Shown: in pieces, positions 41,824 to 51,071 of the stretch | Layout of the letters: each line of letters opens with the position of its first letter | Numbering within the stretch: the first letter of the stretch is position 1 | From: Pseudomonas mandelii | GTDB taxonomy: Bacteria > Pseudomonadota > Gammaproteobacteria > Pseudomonadales > Pseudomonadaceae | DNA length: 58,958 nt | Direction of reading: 5' to 3' | NCBI RefSeq assembly: GCF_006438925.1 | Contig: NZ_RCZA01000019.1 | Span: 1 to 58,958 of the forward strand | Notes under the pieces: generated by a model | What the model was told of the DNA's origin: nothing | Databases searched by the model: none | What the model saw: the letters and a program-made list of their open reading frames with translations, nothing else | Translations under genes and position numbers: made by a program

Positions 41824-42165
41824 ATGCGCCCTTTTTTCGTGCCTGCCATGGCGTTTGCCTCTTTGCTGCTCGTCGGTTGTGCCTCCGCGCCGAACGATCC
41901 GACCCTGACCTTGCAGACCAGCAAGACCCCGGCCCAATACGCTGACTGCGTCATACCGAAATTGCAGGGCAGTGCGTTGAACCCGACTGTCTCGCAGACC
42001 CAGCGCAGCTACCGGATCGTGGTGCCGAGCAAGGTCTCGGCGGACAACGTGCTGGAAGCCTACAAGGCCGGGAACGGCGGCAAGGTGTTCATCTACGAGC
42101 GACATTTGCTGGCCTCGAACTTCCTGCCTTCGAGTTTTGAACGCGCCGCGCAGGATTGCATCTGA
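41824..42165 (+). CDS. small lipoprotein, unknown function
   Basis: This 113-residue protein has a lipoprotein signal peptide ending in LLLVGCAS, with the lipobox cysteine at about residue 19. The mature part contains two further Cys (ADCVIP and QDCI) that could form a disulfide. The ATG at 41824 has AGGA eight bases upstream; ATG at 41815 overlaps that signal. It is followed by a strong terminator, so it is a single-gene unit. The function is not recognised. Confidence 0.8.
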   Translation: MRPFFVPAMAFASLLLVGCASAPNDPTLTLQTSKTPAQYADCVIPKLQGSALNPTVSQTQRSYRIVVPSKVSADNVLEAYKAGNGGKVFIYERHLLASNFLPSSFERAAQDCI

Positions 42166-42225
42166 CCCTGGCCCGTAAACGCTTCTCACAGCGCTCCTTT
42201 GGTTGGCCGCAACCAACCAATTTTC

Positions 42226-42259
42226 GCCCCGCACCGCATTCGGTGGCGGGGCTTTTTTT
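42226..42259 (+). terminator. rho-independent terminator after the lipoprotein gene
   Basis: GCCCCGCACCG (42226-42236) pairs with CGGTGGCGGGGC (42241-42252) with one bulged base, followed by seven T. A second small hairpin (TGGTTGG/CCAACCA) lies just before it. Confidence 0.85.
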
Positions 42260-42428
42260 CGTCGGCGAAGGTAACAAGTAGCGAATAACTCGTTGTTGGT
42301 CCCTTAGTTGGCACTAAGCGAATAAAACTATTGATAAAAACTCCCATAAGCATTAAACGGAAAGCTCGCCGGCAAATTGCTAGCAATCAGTAAGTGAGTA
42401 TCGCCGGTTTTTGGCTCAGGGAGCGCTG

Positions 42429-45335
42429 ATGAGTGTTCGTCCATTGACTGACTCCCCGTGGCAATCGAACGATTGCGACGAAGTCGTCTCTCAACTTAAA
42501 GGGATCTTGGATACTGTCGGCATGGCCTGCGCCGGCAACCAGGACACGATTGAGCATTTGCTGGACTCGGCGCGCAACTGGGCCCATACCACCGCGTGGG
42601 TGGTTTACCGCGCCGGTGAACAACTGCATTTGGTCGGACAGGGCGACGCCCTGGAGCAGTGGCCGTCAATCGTTGCCAATGATGAGTTTGAAGCCTTTTG
42701 CCTGACCCGGCGCTTGCACCGCTGGCCGACCGGTCGAGGCGAATGTGTGCTGGGTTGGTTACTCGCGCCAGTCGATGATGCCGCGGACCCGACGCTCGCC
42801 GAGTTTGCCCAGCGCCTGGGCATTGAGGTTCAGACCAATACCTTGGCCCGTGCGCAGATTACTCAGCGTGTGCTGTATGAAATTACCTACCTGGCCAGTT
42901 CGACCCGCGACCGCTCAGTGTTTCTGGTGGGGGTCCACCGGCTGCTGGCCAGCCTGATAGACGCCGAGAACTTCTACCTCGCGCTGTATGACCCGCACAG
43001 TGGCAAGATTGACTACCCGTATTACGTTGACATCATCGACGTTGATGCCCTGGAGTCCGAGAACTACGAATACCTGGACCGTTCGCACCTGTCGTTGACC
43101 GGCCAGGTGTTGACCACTGGCCAGCCGTTGCTGATCGACGCCGCCGGCATTCTCGCGGCCCAGGCTGAGGGGCGTTTCTACTGCGTGGGTGATCGTCCCG
43201 AGTTCTGGATGGGCGCACCGTTGAAAAACGCCTCGGATGAGGTGTTCGGCATGCTGGCGATGCAGGTCTACGACGTGTCTCGTACCTACAGCGCTGAAGA
43301 CCGCGCGCTGTTTCTGGTGGTGGCCCGCCACGTGGCCATGGCGCTGGACCGGATTCTGCACCGAGCGGACCTGGAAGAGACGGTGATGCGTCGCACCCTG
43401 GAGCTTTCGGCACTCAACGACGCATTGAGGCAGGAAGTGGCAGACCGGGAACGCGCCGAACATCTGCAGAGTGCGCTGTTCCAGATTGCTGAACTGTCGA
43501 GCCAGCCTGGCGACATGGCTGAGTTGTTTCAAACCTTGCATGGCATCGTCGGTGATCTGCTGTTCGCGCAGAACTTCTATATTGCGCTGTTCGACGACGC
43601 GACCGGTGAAGTGACTTTTCCGTATTACATCGATGAGCGGCAGACGACCCGCCCGGAGGCACGGCGTGGACGCCGGGGCTTGACCGAGTACGTTATCCGT
43701 CAGCGTCGACCTTGCCTGATTGATGCAGGCGAAGCTGACCGATTGTCTGCGCACGGTGAAATCGCAATGGCCCATGAATCTGTCAAAGCCTATTCCTGGC
43801 TGGGCATTCCATTGTTCGATGGCGATGTAGTGCGTGGCGTGCTGGCGGTGCAAAGCTATACCTCGCAGGTGCGCTATACCCTGCGTGACCAGGAATTGCT
43901 GACGTTCGTGTCGCGGCACATCGACACCGCGTTGTCGCGACGCACCGCCGCCGAAGCGATCCATGCTGCCAACCTCATGCTGGAAGCCCGGGTGCAGAAC
44001 CGCACTCGCGAGCTCGATCACGCCAATGCCAAGTTGCAACACGAAAACTCCCATGATGCGCTGACCGGGCTACCGAATCGCACCTACCTGCAACAGCGCC
44101 TCAATCTGGCCTGGTCGCAGTTCGGCAGCGCAGGCGGGCACCTGGCGGTGATGTTCATCGACCTCGACCGTTTCAAGATGGTCAACGACAGCCTTGGCCA
44201 CCATTTTGGTGACCTGCTGTTGAGGCAGGCCGCCCACCGTCTGCGTGGTTGTCTGCGCGACACCGACATGCTGGCGCGCCTGGGGGGCGATGAGTTTTCG
44301 GTGCTCGCTCCTGAGGCACCGCTGGACGTGGTGATCGACATCGCCGAACGGATCCTGGTGGCGTTTGACCTGCCGTTTGTCATCAATGGCCATCAGGTTT
44401 TTTCGTCCTGCAGTATCGGCATTGTCAGCGCCGACAGTCAGTTCCATCACGAGCCAGCCGACTTGTTGCGTGATGCCGATGCGGCGATGTACCGGGTCAA
44501 GAGTGCCGGGCGCGACAGCTACGCGGTGTTCAACCAGGAAGTGCGCCGTGAAGTCTCGGACCAGGTCGAGCGTGAAGGTGCCTTGCGCAATGCGCTCAAA
44601 CGCACTGACGAACTGCTGCCGTATTTCCAGCCGATTGTCAGCGTCGAAACCGGCGAATTGTTGGCCCTTGAAGCGCTGATCCGCTGGCATCAGCCGGGCG
44701 GCCGGGTGATCGCGCCGGGCGAGTTTTTGCCGGATGTCGAGGGCTTGCGCCTGATCGGTCGACTGGATCTGTACATGCTCACCAGCATTGCAGTGATCCT
44801 CGCACAACCCCGGCACGCCAATTGGCCGCCGGTGCACGTCAATTGCTCCAGCTACAGCATGACGCGCCCGGACTTCGCCAGTGATGTGCTCGCACTGTTG
44901 GCGCGGCACGGGGTCGCGCCGTCGCGGATCTGCCTGGAGTTGACCGAAGGTGCGCTGGTGGCTGAGCCAGCCATTGCCCGACTGACCATGCAGCAATTGG
45001 CCGACAACGGCATGTCGGTGGTGCTCGATGACTTCGGCGCCGGGTTTTCATCCCTGAGCTATGTGCATCAATACCGGTTCAGCGGCCTGAAGATCGACAA
45101 GTCGTTCATCCTCGAACTGACCACCAGCCCCCGCAGTCGCGCGATCGTCCGGGCGATTGTGCGGATGGCCGAATCGCTGGACCTGAGTGTGGTGGCTGAA
45201 GGTGTCGAGGATGCAGCGACCCTGGACCTGCTGCGCGAAATCGGCGCAGGGCAGGCCCAGGGTTATTATTTTGCCAAGCCGATGGGGTTGGAGGCGTTGT
45301 TGGCGAGCTCGCTGGTTGGTTGCCAGGGTTTATGA
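42429..45335 (+). CDS. GAF-GAF-GGDEF-EAL cyclic di-GMP protein
   Basis: This 968-residue cytoplasmic protein has two GAF-like sensor domains (about 150-300 and 350-505, both with a NFYxALxDxxxGxxxxPYY pattern), a coiled coil, a GGDEF domain (about 540-700, LFIDLDRF-like MFIDLDRFKMVNDSLG, RDTD as intact inhibitory RxxD site, then LGGDEF) and an EAL domain (about 720-960: LEALIRWHQPGG, VNCSSYS, LELTEGALV, LDDFGAGFSSLSYV, KIDKSF, VVAEGVED, AQGYYFAKP). All the EAL catalytic residues I can place are present, so both synthesis and breakdown of cyclic di-GMP are possible. AGGGAG lies five bases before the ATG at 42429. Confidence 0.92.
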   Translation: MSVRPLTDSPWQSNDCDEVVSQLKGILDTVGMACAGNQDTIEHLLDSARNWAHTTAWVVYRAGEQLHLVGQGDALEQWPSIVANDEFEAFCLTRRLHRWPTGRGECVLGWLLAPVDDAADPTLAEFAQRLGIEVQTNTLARAQITQRVLYEITYLASSTRDRSVFLVGVHRLLASLIDAENFYLALYDPHSGKIDYPYYVDIIDVDALESENYEYLDRSHLSLTGQVLTTGQPLLIDAAGILAAQAEGRFYCVGDRPEFWMGAPLKNASDEVFGMLAMQVYDVSRTYSAEDRALFLVVARHVAMALDRILHRADLEETVMRRTLELSALNDALRQEVADRERAEHLQSALFQIAELSSQPGDMAELFQTLHGIVGDLLFAQNFYIALFDDATGEVTFPYYIDERQTTRPEARRGRRGLTEYVIRQRRPCLIDAGEADRLSAHGEIAMAHESVKAYSWLGIPLFDGDVVRGVLAVQSYTSQVRYTLRDQELLTFVSRHIDTALSRRTAAEAIHAANLMLEARVQNRTRELDHANAKLQHENSHDALTGLPNRTYLQQRLNLAWSQFGSAGGHLAVMFIDLDRFKMVNDSLGHHFGDLLLRQAAHRLRGCLRDTDMLARLGGDEFSVLAPEAPLDVVIDIAERILVAFDLPFVINGHQVFSSCSIGIVSADSQFHHEPADLLRDADAAMYRVKSAGRDSYAVFNQEVRREVSDQVEREGALRNALKRTDELLPYFQPIVSVETGELLALEALIRWHQPGGRVIAPGEFLPDVEGLRLIGRLDLYMLTSIAVILAQPRHANWPPVHVNCSSYSMTRPDFASDVLALLARHGVAPSRICLELTEGALVAEPAIARLTMQQLADNGMSVVLDDFGAGFSSLSYVHQYRFSGLKIDKSFILELTTSPRSRAIVRAIVRMAESLDLSVVAEGVEDAATLDLLREIGAGQAQGYYFAKPMGLEALLASSLVGCQGL

Positions 45336-45347
45336 CGGATCGCCCCG

Positions 45348-46850
45348 TCAGTCGATGCGCGGGTGCTGTTGCACCAGAGTTTCGCGCTTGGCCTCCAGCG
45401 CGGCGATCTGCGCGTCGATGTCTTCGATCTTCTGTTCAATATTATCTTCATGCTCCTGCAGCAGTTCCCGCGCTTCCTCAAGGTCGGACGCCGCCGGGGC
45501 TGCACCATGCAAGGGTTTGTTGGCGGTTTCTTTCATGGTAATGCCGGTCACCAGGCCCACCACGGCAATCACCATCAGGTAGTACGCCGGCATGTACAGG
45601 TTGTTGGTGCTTTCCACCAGCCAGGCCACCAAGGTTGGAGTCAGGCCCGCGATCAGCACCGAGACGTTGAAGGCACTGGCCAGGGCGCTGTAGCGGATGT
45701 GGGTGGGGAACATGGCCGGAAGGGTCGAGGCCATCACGCCGATAAAGAAGTTGAGCACCACGGCAATGATCAGCAGGCCCGAAAATATCAGCCCGAGCTT
45801 GCCGCTGTTGATCAGCATGAAGGCAGGAATGGCCAGGCAGAACAGCGCGATGCTGCCGAAGAGGATAAAGGGCCGGCGGCCAATTTTGTCGCTGATAAAG
45901 CCGATCAGGGGCTGTACGAACAACATGCCGACCATGATCGCGATGATGATCAACACACCGTGATTTTCGCTGTAGTGCAAGTTGTGCGACAGGTAGCTCG
46001 GCATGTAGGTGAGCAGCATGTAGTAGGTGACGTTGGTCACAGCCACCACGCCGATGCAAGTCATCAGGCTGCGCCAGTGCTGGGTGGCGACTTCCTTGAA
46101 GGACACTTTCGGGCCTCTTGCCAAGCCTTCGCGGTCGCCTTGTTCGAGTTTTTCGACATGTTGCTGGAAGGCCGGGGTCTCTTCGAGTGCGTTACGCAAG
46201 TAGAGTCCGATTATGCCAAGGGGCAGGGCGAGGAAAAACGGCAGGCGCCAGCCCCACGCCTGGAACTGCTCTTCGCCTATAACGGCAGAAATCAGCACCA
46301 CCAGGCCTGCGCCGAGTACAAACCCTGCGATTGAGCCGAAGTCCAGCCAGCTCCCGAGAAAGCCGCGCTTGCGGTCCGGGGCATACTCGGCGACGAAGAT
46401 CGAGGCGCCGGTGTATTCGCCGCCTACCGAAAAGCCCTGGGCCATCTTGGCCAGCAACAGCAGGATAGGGGCCCAGATGCCGATTGAGTCATAGGACGGA
46501 ATCAGTCCGATGGCGAAGGTGCTCAGGGACATGATCACGATGGTGGCCGCCAGGACTTTCTGCCGGCCATATTTGTCGCCCAATGCGCCGAAGAACAAAC
46601 CACCCAGGGGGCGGATCAGGAAGGGCACCGAAAAGGTCGCCAGCGCGGCGATCATCTGCACGCTGGGGGACGCGTCGGGAAAGAACACCTTGCCGAGCAC
46701 ATAGGCGACAAAGCCATAGACGCCGAAGTCGAACCATTCCATGGCATTGCCCAGTGCGGCGGCCGTAATCGCCTTGCGCATCTTGGCGTCGTCGACAATG
46801 GTGATGTCGTCCAATCCGATGGGATTGACGGTTTTCTTGCTTGATTTCAT
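45348..46850 (-). CDS. proP: ProP-like MFS osmolyte/H+ symporter with C-terminal coiled coil
   Basis: This 500-residue metabolite:H+ symporter shows AAALGNAMEWFDFGVYGFVA, FLIRPLGGLFFGALGDKYGR and AQGFSVGGEYTGASIFVAEY, typical of the proline/betaine transporter ProP and its relatives. The C-terminus from about 445 is charged and heptad-like (EEARELLQEHEDNIEQKIED, IDAQIAALEAKRETL), matching the antiparallel coiled coil that tunes osmosensing in ProP. The ATG at 46850 is chosen over an upstream ATG at 46922. Likely substrates are proline, glycine betaine or ectoine. Confidence 0.85.
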   Translation of the reverse strand: MKSSKKTVNPIGLDDITIVDDAKMRKAITAAALGNAMEWFDFGVYGFVAYVLGKVFFPDASPSVQMIAALATFSVPFLIRPLGGLFFGALGDKYGRQKVLAATIVIMSLSTFAIGLIPSYDSIGIWAPILLLLAKMAQGFSVGGEYTGASIFVAEYAPDRKRGFLGSWLDFGSIAGFVLGAGLVVLISAVIGEEQFQAWGWRLPFFLALPLGIIGLYLRNALEETPAFQQHVEKLEQGDREGLARGPKVSFKEVATQHWRSLMTCIGVVAVTNVTYYMLLTYMPSYLSHNLHYSENHGVLIIIAIMVGMLFVQPLIGFISDKIGRRPFILFGSIALFCLAIPAFMLINSGKLGLIFSGLLIIAVVLNFFIGVMASTLPAMFPTHIRYSALASAFNVSVLIAGLTPTLVAWLVESTNNLYMPAYYLMVIAVVGLVTGITMKETANKPLHGAAPAASDLEEARELLQEHEDNIEQKIEDIDAQIAALEAKRETLVQQHPRID

Positions 46851-46960
46851 GAGAATTACTCTGTCCCTGAACCCTCTCGATGCCATTGATTTAATGGCGC
46901 GCGCTCTTTGGTTCAGATACATGAGGACACTGAATAATTCAGCACCCTCCGTTTTTTTTG

Positions 46961-47872
46961 TTAAATCACCGCTGCACTGGGGTCGCTGAGTTGATCGCTA
47001 CTCAGTGAATCGCGTTGCATTGAGTGCAGGTTTTTTTCGATGGTTTCGCAGAGGTTTTCCATTTGGATCTGGTGTTCGCTGTCGCGAAACGGGCTTTGCA
47101 GGTCAGTGCCGATGCGTTCGATGGCCAGCAGCATGAAGCCCACCACTGTCGAGGCCAGCGGGGTAAACCAGCCCAGGGATTCTACTAGCCCCACCGGCAC
47201 AATCAGGCAGAACAGCGAAATGAACAGCCGTGGAAAATAGACGTAAGGGTAGGGCAGCGGCGTATTGGCAATCCGCTCCATGCCGCCCTGGCTGTTTGAC
47301 AGATCAACCAGAGTCGACTCCAGCCGCGCCAGGCGAATGCTGTCCAGGCGCCCGGCCTTGTATTCCCGGGCCAGCAGAGCCGCGGAACCGTTGAGGATAT
47401 CGTTGGCAAAATTATTGGTGGTGCCGCTGCGTGCAAACTCCCCGGCGGGAATAAACGCCTGTACTTCGAGCGGGCACGGCTGGCCCCTGAGATGCGCCGC
47501 CAGGCAATTTACGTACGCCACGTGACGGCGCAGCAGGGTTGACTTCATCGGATTGACCTCATTACCCGGATCATCCAGCAACGTCAGTACTTGCCGCGCA
47601 AAGCTACGGGAGTTATTGACCATCGCCCCCCACAACGTGCGCGCTTCCCACCAGCGATTATAGGCACTGCTGTTGCGAAAACTGATCAGCACCACCAACG
47701 CCGAACCGAGCAAGGTCAGAGGCATCAGCGGCAGATTGATCTTGCTGTTGAGAAACAGCATGAAGTCCACGGTGACGGCTATATCCCAGAGCAGCAACCA
47801 GAACAGGGCCCAGCCCACATAGCCCATGGTCTTGATGATCAGGCGGTATTTTTTGATGATGGCAGCTTTCAA
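46961..47872 (-). CDS. bestrophin-family anion channel-like protein
   Basis: This 303-residue membrane protein has four hydrophobic segments. Family stretches are PLTLLGSALVVLISFRNSSA, YNRWWEARTLWGAMVNNSRS, FARQVLTL and, toward the C-terminus, WFTPLASTVVGFMLLAIERI followed by GTDLQSPF, the hallmark of the bestrophin/UPF0187 family. Bacterial members form pentameric channels. It lies upstream of proP on the same strand, 110 bases away, with a separate gene feel. Confidence 0.87.
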   Translation of the reverse strand: MKAAIIKKYRLIIKTMGYVGWALFWLLLWDIAVTVDFMLFLNSKINLPLMPLTLLGSALVVLISFRNSSAYNRWWEARTLWGAMVNNSRSFARQVLTLLDDPGNEVNPMKSTLLRRHVAYVNCLAAHLRGQPCPLEVQAFIPAGEFARSGTTNNFANDILNGSAALLAREYKAGRLDSIRLARLESTLVDLSNSQGGMERIANTPLPYPYVYFPRLFISLFCLIVPVGLVESLGWFTPLASTVVGFMLLAIERIGTDLQSPFRDSEHQIQMENLCETIEKNLHSMQRDSLSSDQLSDPSAAVI

Positions 47873-48024
47873 ACGGCGACCTCGCGGTCAAGGGTGAGCA
47901 TTGATGCCCTAGTTCGGACGGCGTTTGCGGGATAAAGGTTCGGTGGGGGCTGCGATCAATGATCCGAGCGGTGTAACCTTGCCCGCTCGCTTACCAAGAT
48001 AAGAAAAATAATCAGGAGTCATTG

Positions 48025-48951
48025 ATGCAACCGATCCGTCTCGGTCTGGTGGGCTACGGCAAGATTGCTCAGGATCAACACGTCCCCGCTATTAATGCCA
48101 ATCCCGCGTTCCAGTTGGTGTCTGTCGCCACGCAAGGGCAGCCCTGCGCCGGGGTAGAGAACTTTCAGTCCCTGAGCGAGCTGCTCGAAAACGGCCCGTA
48201 CGTCGATGCGATTGCGTTTTGCACACCACCGCAAGGACGATTCGCTCTGGTGCAACAAGCGCTGGCCGCTGGCAAACACGTGCTGGTAGAAAAACCGCCG
48301 TGCGCCACGTTGGGTGAAGCGATGGCGTTGGTGATTCAGGTTGGGGAGCAAGGCGTCAGCGGGTTGTTCGCCTGGCATTCACGTTACGCGCCCGGCATCG
48401 AAGCGGCCCGTGACTGGCTGGCCAGCCGCACCTTGCAAAGCGTACAGATCGACTGGAAGGAAGACGTGCGCAAGTGGCACCCCGGCCAGGCATGGATCTG
48501 GCAACCCGGAGGCCTGGGCGTCTTCGATCCCGGCATCAATGCCTTGTCGATAGCCACCCATCTGCTGGCGCTGCCGCTGTTTGTCGAGTCTGCCGAACTG
48601 CGAGTCCCCAGCAACTGCCAGTCGCCGATTGCCGCGTCCATCAAGATGTCTGACGCGCGCCACCTCGATGTTCGCGCGGAGTTCGATTTCGATCACGGTC
48701 ATGAGGAACTCTGGAGCATCGAGATTCGTTGCACTGAAGGCATCTTGCGACTGGACAACGGTGGCGCACTGTTGAGTATTGACGGCGTGCGCCAATCCGT
48801 ATCGGAGGAGGGCGAGTACGCGGCGGTGTATCGGCATTTTCAACAGCTGATTGGCGACAAGGCCAGTGACCTGGACCTCCAGCCGCTGCGACTGGTCGCC
48901 GACAGCTTTTTTGTCGGCAGTCGGGCGTCGGTTGAGCCGTTCTTCGATTAG
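48025..48951 (+). CDS. D-galactose / L-arabinose 1-dehydrogenase (Gfo/Idh/MocA family)
   Basis: This 308-residue NAD(P)-dependent enzyme begins MQPIRLGLVGYGKIAQDQHV with the Rossmann motif GxGxIA, then AIAFCTPPQGRFALVQQALA and GKHVLVEKPPCATLGEAM (the family Glu-Lys-Pro motif) and HSRYAPGIEAARDWL. It closely resembles Pseudomonas galactose dehydrogenase, which makes the galactonolactone. The ATG at 48025 has AGGAG seven bases upstream. It is not in an operon here, but its product class could feed the sugar-acid cluster at 30-40 kb. Confidence 0.85.
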   Translation: MQPIRLGLVGYGKIAQDQHVPAINANPAFQLVSVATQGQPCAGVENFQSLSELLENGPYVDAIAFCTPPQGRFALVQQALAAGKHVLVEKPPCATLGEAMALVIQVGEQGVSGLFAWHSRYAPGIEAARDWLASRTLQSVQIDWKEDVRKWHPGQAWIWQPGGLGVFDPGINALSIATHLLALPLFVESAELRVPSNCQSPIAASIKMSDARHLDVRAEFDFDHGHEELWSIEIRCTEGILRLDNGGALLSIDGVRQSVSEEGEYAAVYRHFQQLIGDKASDLDLQPLRLVADSFFVGSRASVEPFFD

Positions 48952-49016
48952 CTCGCCGAGCGGCGATCAGGCTATTTTCAGGGATGATTTGGTGATGAAA
49001 TTTGTACACCGCATGA

Positions 49017-49226
49017 AGGCGTGCAACGCCTGCAAAGTACGTCGAGGACGTACGGGTCGAAGCGGCCTGTCGGCAAATAGAGCTGGGAAGGCGGTCGATG
49101 GAAGAGGTTGCGCGCCGATGCGTCTACCACAGTGTCGACGGGCTAAGAAAAGCCTTCGTGCGACGCATGGGGGTGAGTCCAAAGGAGTACGCGCAACGCT
49201 TCGCGCCAGTTAAGGAGCCCGCTTAG
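49017..49226 (+). pseudogene. AraC/GlxA-type regulator, C-terminal helix-turn-helix remnant
   Basis: One frame reads TPAKYVEDVRVEAACRQIEL, then MEEVARRCVYHSVDGLRKAF, then RRMGVSPKEYAQRF and a stop. This is the second helix-turn-helix of an AraC-family regulator of the GlxA kind. A stop at 49014 precedes it, there is no start codon with a ribosome site, and the N-terminal ~250 residues are missing. The remaining DNA to 49464 holds nothing recognisable. Confidence 0.6.
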
Positions 49227-49464
49227 ACATTGGCCAGTAGAATCTAAACGCTGCTCAGCACTTATGTGACTTGTCATGGTCAATAAATCCCGCAGGACCG
49301 TCAACGGTCGTACCGCTCGGAGCCGACCGGATCCGCATCGGCATTTTGATCAAGGACAGTGAACGCATGCTCGCCGCAAGATAATCAGCAACCGCCGCCA
49401 CCTGGTTCCGTGAATCGGGACTCGCCGTACGTTTACCCCTCAATCCAATTCGAAGATTAAAAGC

Positions 49465-50337
49465 ATGCACCTACGCAAAATTGCAGTTGGGCTGTCGGCC
49501 CTTGTTTTGCTCTCGACCGGGGCAGAAGCCCGCAGTCTGCTGGATCTCCTTAAGCCGCCCACCCAGCATCAGGAACAAGCGTCCCACTCGGGCTCGATCA
49601 GCCAGAACGCGGCGCTGGACCTCTATTCAAACAAGCAGAAGCAGGCATCGTTCGACGGCTGTGCAGATCTGTTCCCGGCAACCAAACCGATCAACATGGC
49701 CACTGTGCCCGCAACCATGAAACCCCTGGCCCTGTGTTCCGACAACTTCGCGGTGCTGTACTCGCAAACCAGCAAGACGCCGTTGGTAGTGGTCGAACGC
49801 CTTAATGCCGCCCAGCTGAAAGATGCCAAAGGGGAGGAGCGCACCAACCAGTTCTACCCGGACCCACGCATCCCCAAGAGTGGGCGGGCAGAGTTGAGCG
49901 ACTACCGTAGCCAACATCCGGCCGTGGACCGTGGCCATCAATCCCCGGCAGCCGATGCACCGAACCCTAATGCAATGGCCCAATCCTTTGCGCTGTCGAA
50001 CATGGTGCCGCAAGACCCCACCAACAACCGGAAGATCTGGAGTAAGGTCGAGGCGGATGTCAGAAAATTTGCCAAGCGAGCCGATGGCAATGTTTTTGTC
50101 TTTACCGGCCCGCTCTTTGACTCAGGCCACACCACCATCGGCGACAACAAGGTCTGGGTGCCGACCCGTCTGTTCAAGCTGGTTTACGACGCATCGTCCA
50201 AGCGTGCCTGGGCCTACGTACTGCCCAACGCTGAAACCCGTATCGAGAGACCGATGGATTATGACGCTTTCGTGAAGAGTACCGGGCTCAACTTGCTGGG
50301 GAATCTACCGGTCACAGGTTCCGTAGGGCGCTCTTGA
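49465..50337 (+). CDS. secreted DNA/RNA non-specific endonuclease
   Basis: This 290-residue protein has an N-terminal signal peptide (about 1-22, LSALVLLSTGAEA). The nuclease core has the DRGH motif of the Serratia-type/EndA beta-beta-alpha-metal family (Asp155-Arg-Gly-His158 in VDRGHQSPAAD), followed by SFALSNMVPQDPTNNRKIWS with the metal-binding Asn, and VFTGPLFDSG. It would degrade extracellular or periplasmic DNA and RNA. It stands alone; upstream 49227-49464 has no clear promoter that I can name. Confidence 0.87.
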   Translation: MHLRKIAVGLSALVLLSTGAEARSLLDLLKPPTQHQEQASHSGSISQNAALDLYSNKQKQASFDGCADLFPATKPINMATVPATMKPLALCSDNFAVLYSQTSKTPLVVVERLNAAQLKDAKGEERTNQFYPDPRIPKSGRAELSDYRSQHPAVDRGHQSPAADAPNPNAMAQSFALSNMVPQDPTNNRKIWSKVEADVRKFAKRADGNVFVFTGPLFDSGHTTIGDNKVWVPTRLFKLVYDASSKRAWAYVLPNAETRIERPMDYDAFVKSTGLNLLGNLPVTGSVGRS

Positions 50338-50507
50338 TGGTTTGATGAATTGCACCTCAAAGGCTGGATGCAACCGATGGGGTGCTTCATTCACGGATAG
50401 GGCCGAGCGAGTAGAAAAACGTGGTTTTCGCGTCCCAAAGAGGTCTCTACAAATGAACGACCAACCTGAACTTTCCCTTCGTTTAATCTCCGCGCCAGAT
50501 GGCACTT

Positions 50508-51071
50508 TTAAACACCGCCATATTGATACACCGTCGCACTCCAATACTGGCTGCCGTTACGTTTTTGGCGAACCCATCCATCGGCCACCAGTTGTTTGGC
50601 GATCATTCGATTCATAAAGCCATGACCGAGCAGCAGAACCGGTCCTTCGTTGGCAAGGGACTGAAGTCGTCGAGCTGCCGTGCTGGCGCGCATCCTCGCA
50701 GTTCCGGCGGATTCGACGCTGCGTGAGTAACCGCACAACCATAAGACTCGAAGGATAAATGCCCAGGTAAACGACGATAGCCGTGGCAGTTTCCAGTGAC
50801 CATAAGGCAGTTGCGCTTCACAGAAAAGCGCGTCGACAAGGGCGGGCTTCAGGCCAAGAGCCTGGACGGAGGTCAGCGCACGAGGCGCGCTGCTTGAGAC
50901 AATCACCTTGGCGGTTGCGGCGAGCTGCATGCTGGCATCCGGGACGGGTTGGTTGGTAATTTCGGACCGGTTGTATTGCTCGATCCAGTCTTTCATATCG
51001 AGCGCTGACATTTTGTCGGTTGCGACCAGTTTTGGCTGGCCGTGACGCATCAGGATTATTTTCCTACTCAC
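50508..51071 (-). CDS. histidine phosphatase family protein
   Basis: This 187-residue protein begins MSRKIILMRHGQPKL with the RHG motif of the phosphoglycerate-mutase-like phosphatases, followed by VIVSSSAPRALTSVQALG, a phosphate-pocket Arg, and LLLGHGFMNRMIAKQL with the second catalytic His. A hydrophobic patch in the middle (TWAFILRVLWLCG) is unusual for a soluble member. It is the last gene of a three-gene operon, overlapping the SDR gene as ATGA. The substrate is unknown. Confidence 0.83.
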   Translation of the reverse strand: MSRKIILMRHGQPKLVATDKMSALDMKDWIEQYNRSEITNQPVPDASMQLAATAKVIVSSSAPRALTSVQALGLKPALVDALFCEAQLPYGHWKLPRLSSFTWAFILRVLWLCGYSRSVESAGTARMRASTAARRLQSLANEGPVLLLGHGFMNRMIAKQLVADGWVRQKRNGSQYWSATVYQYGGV

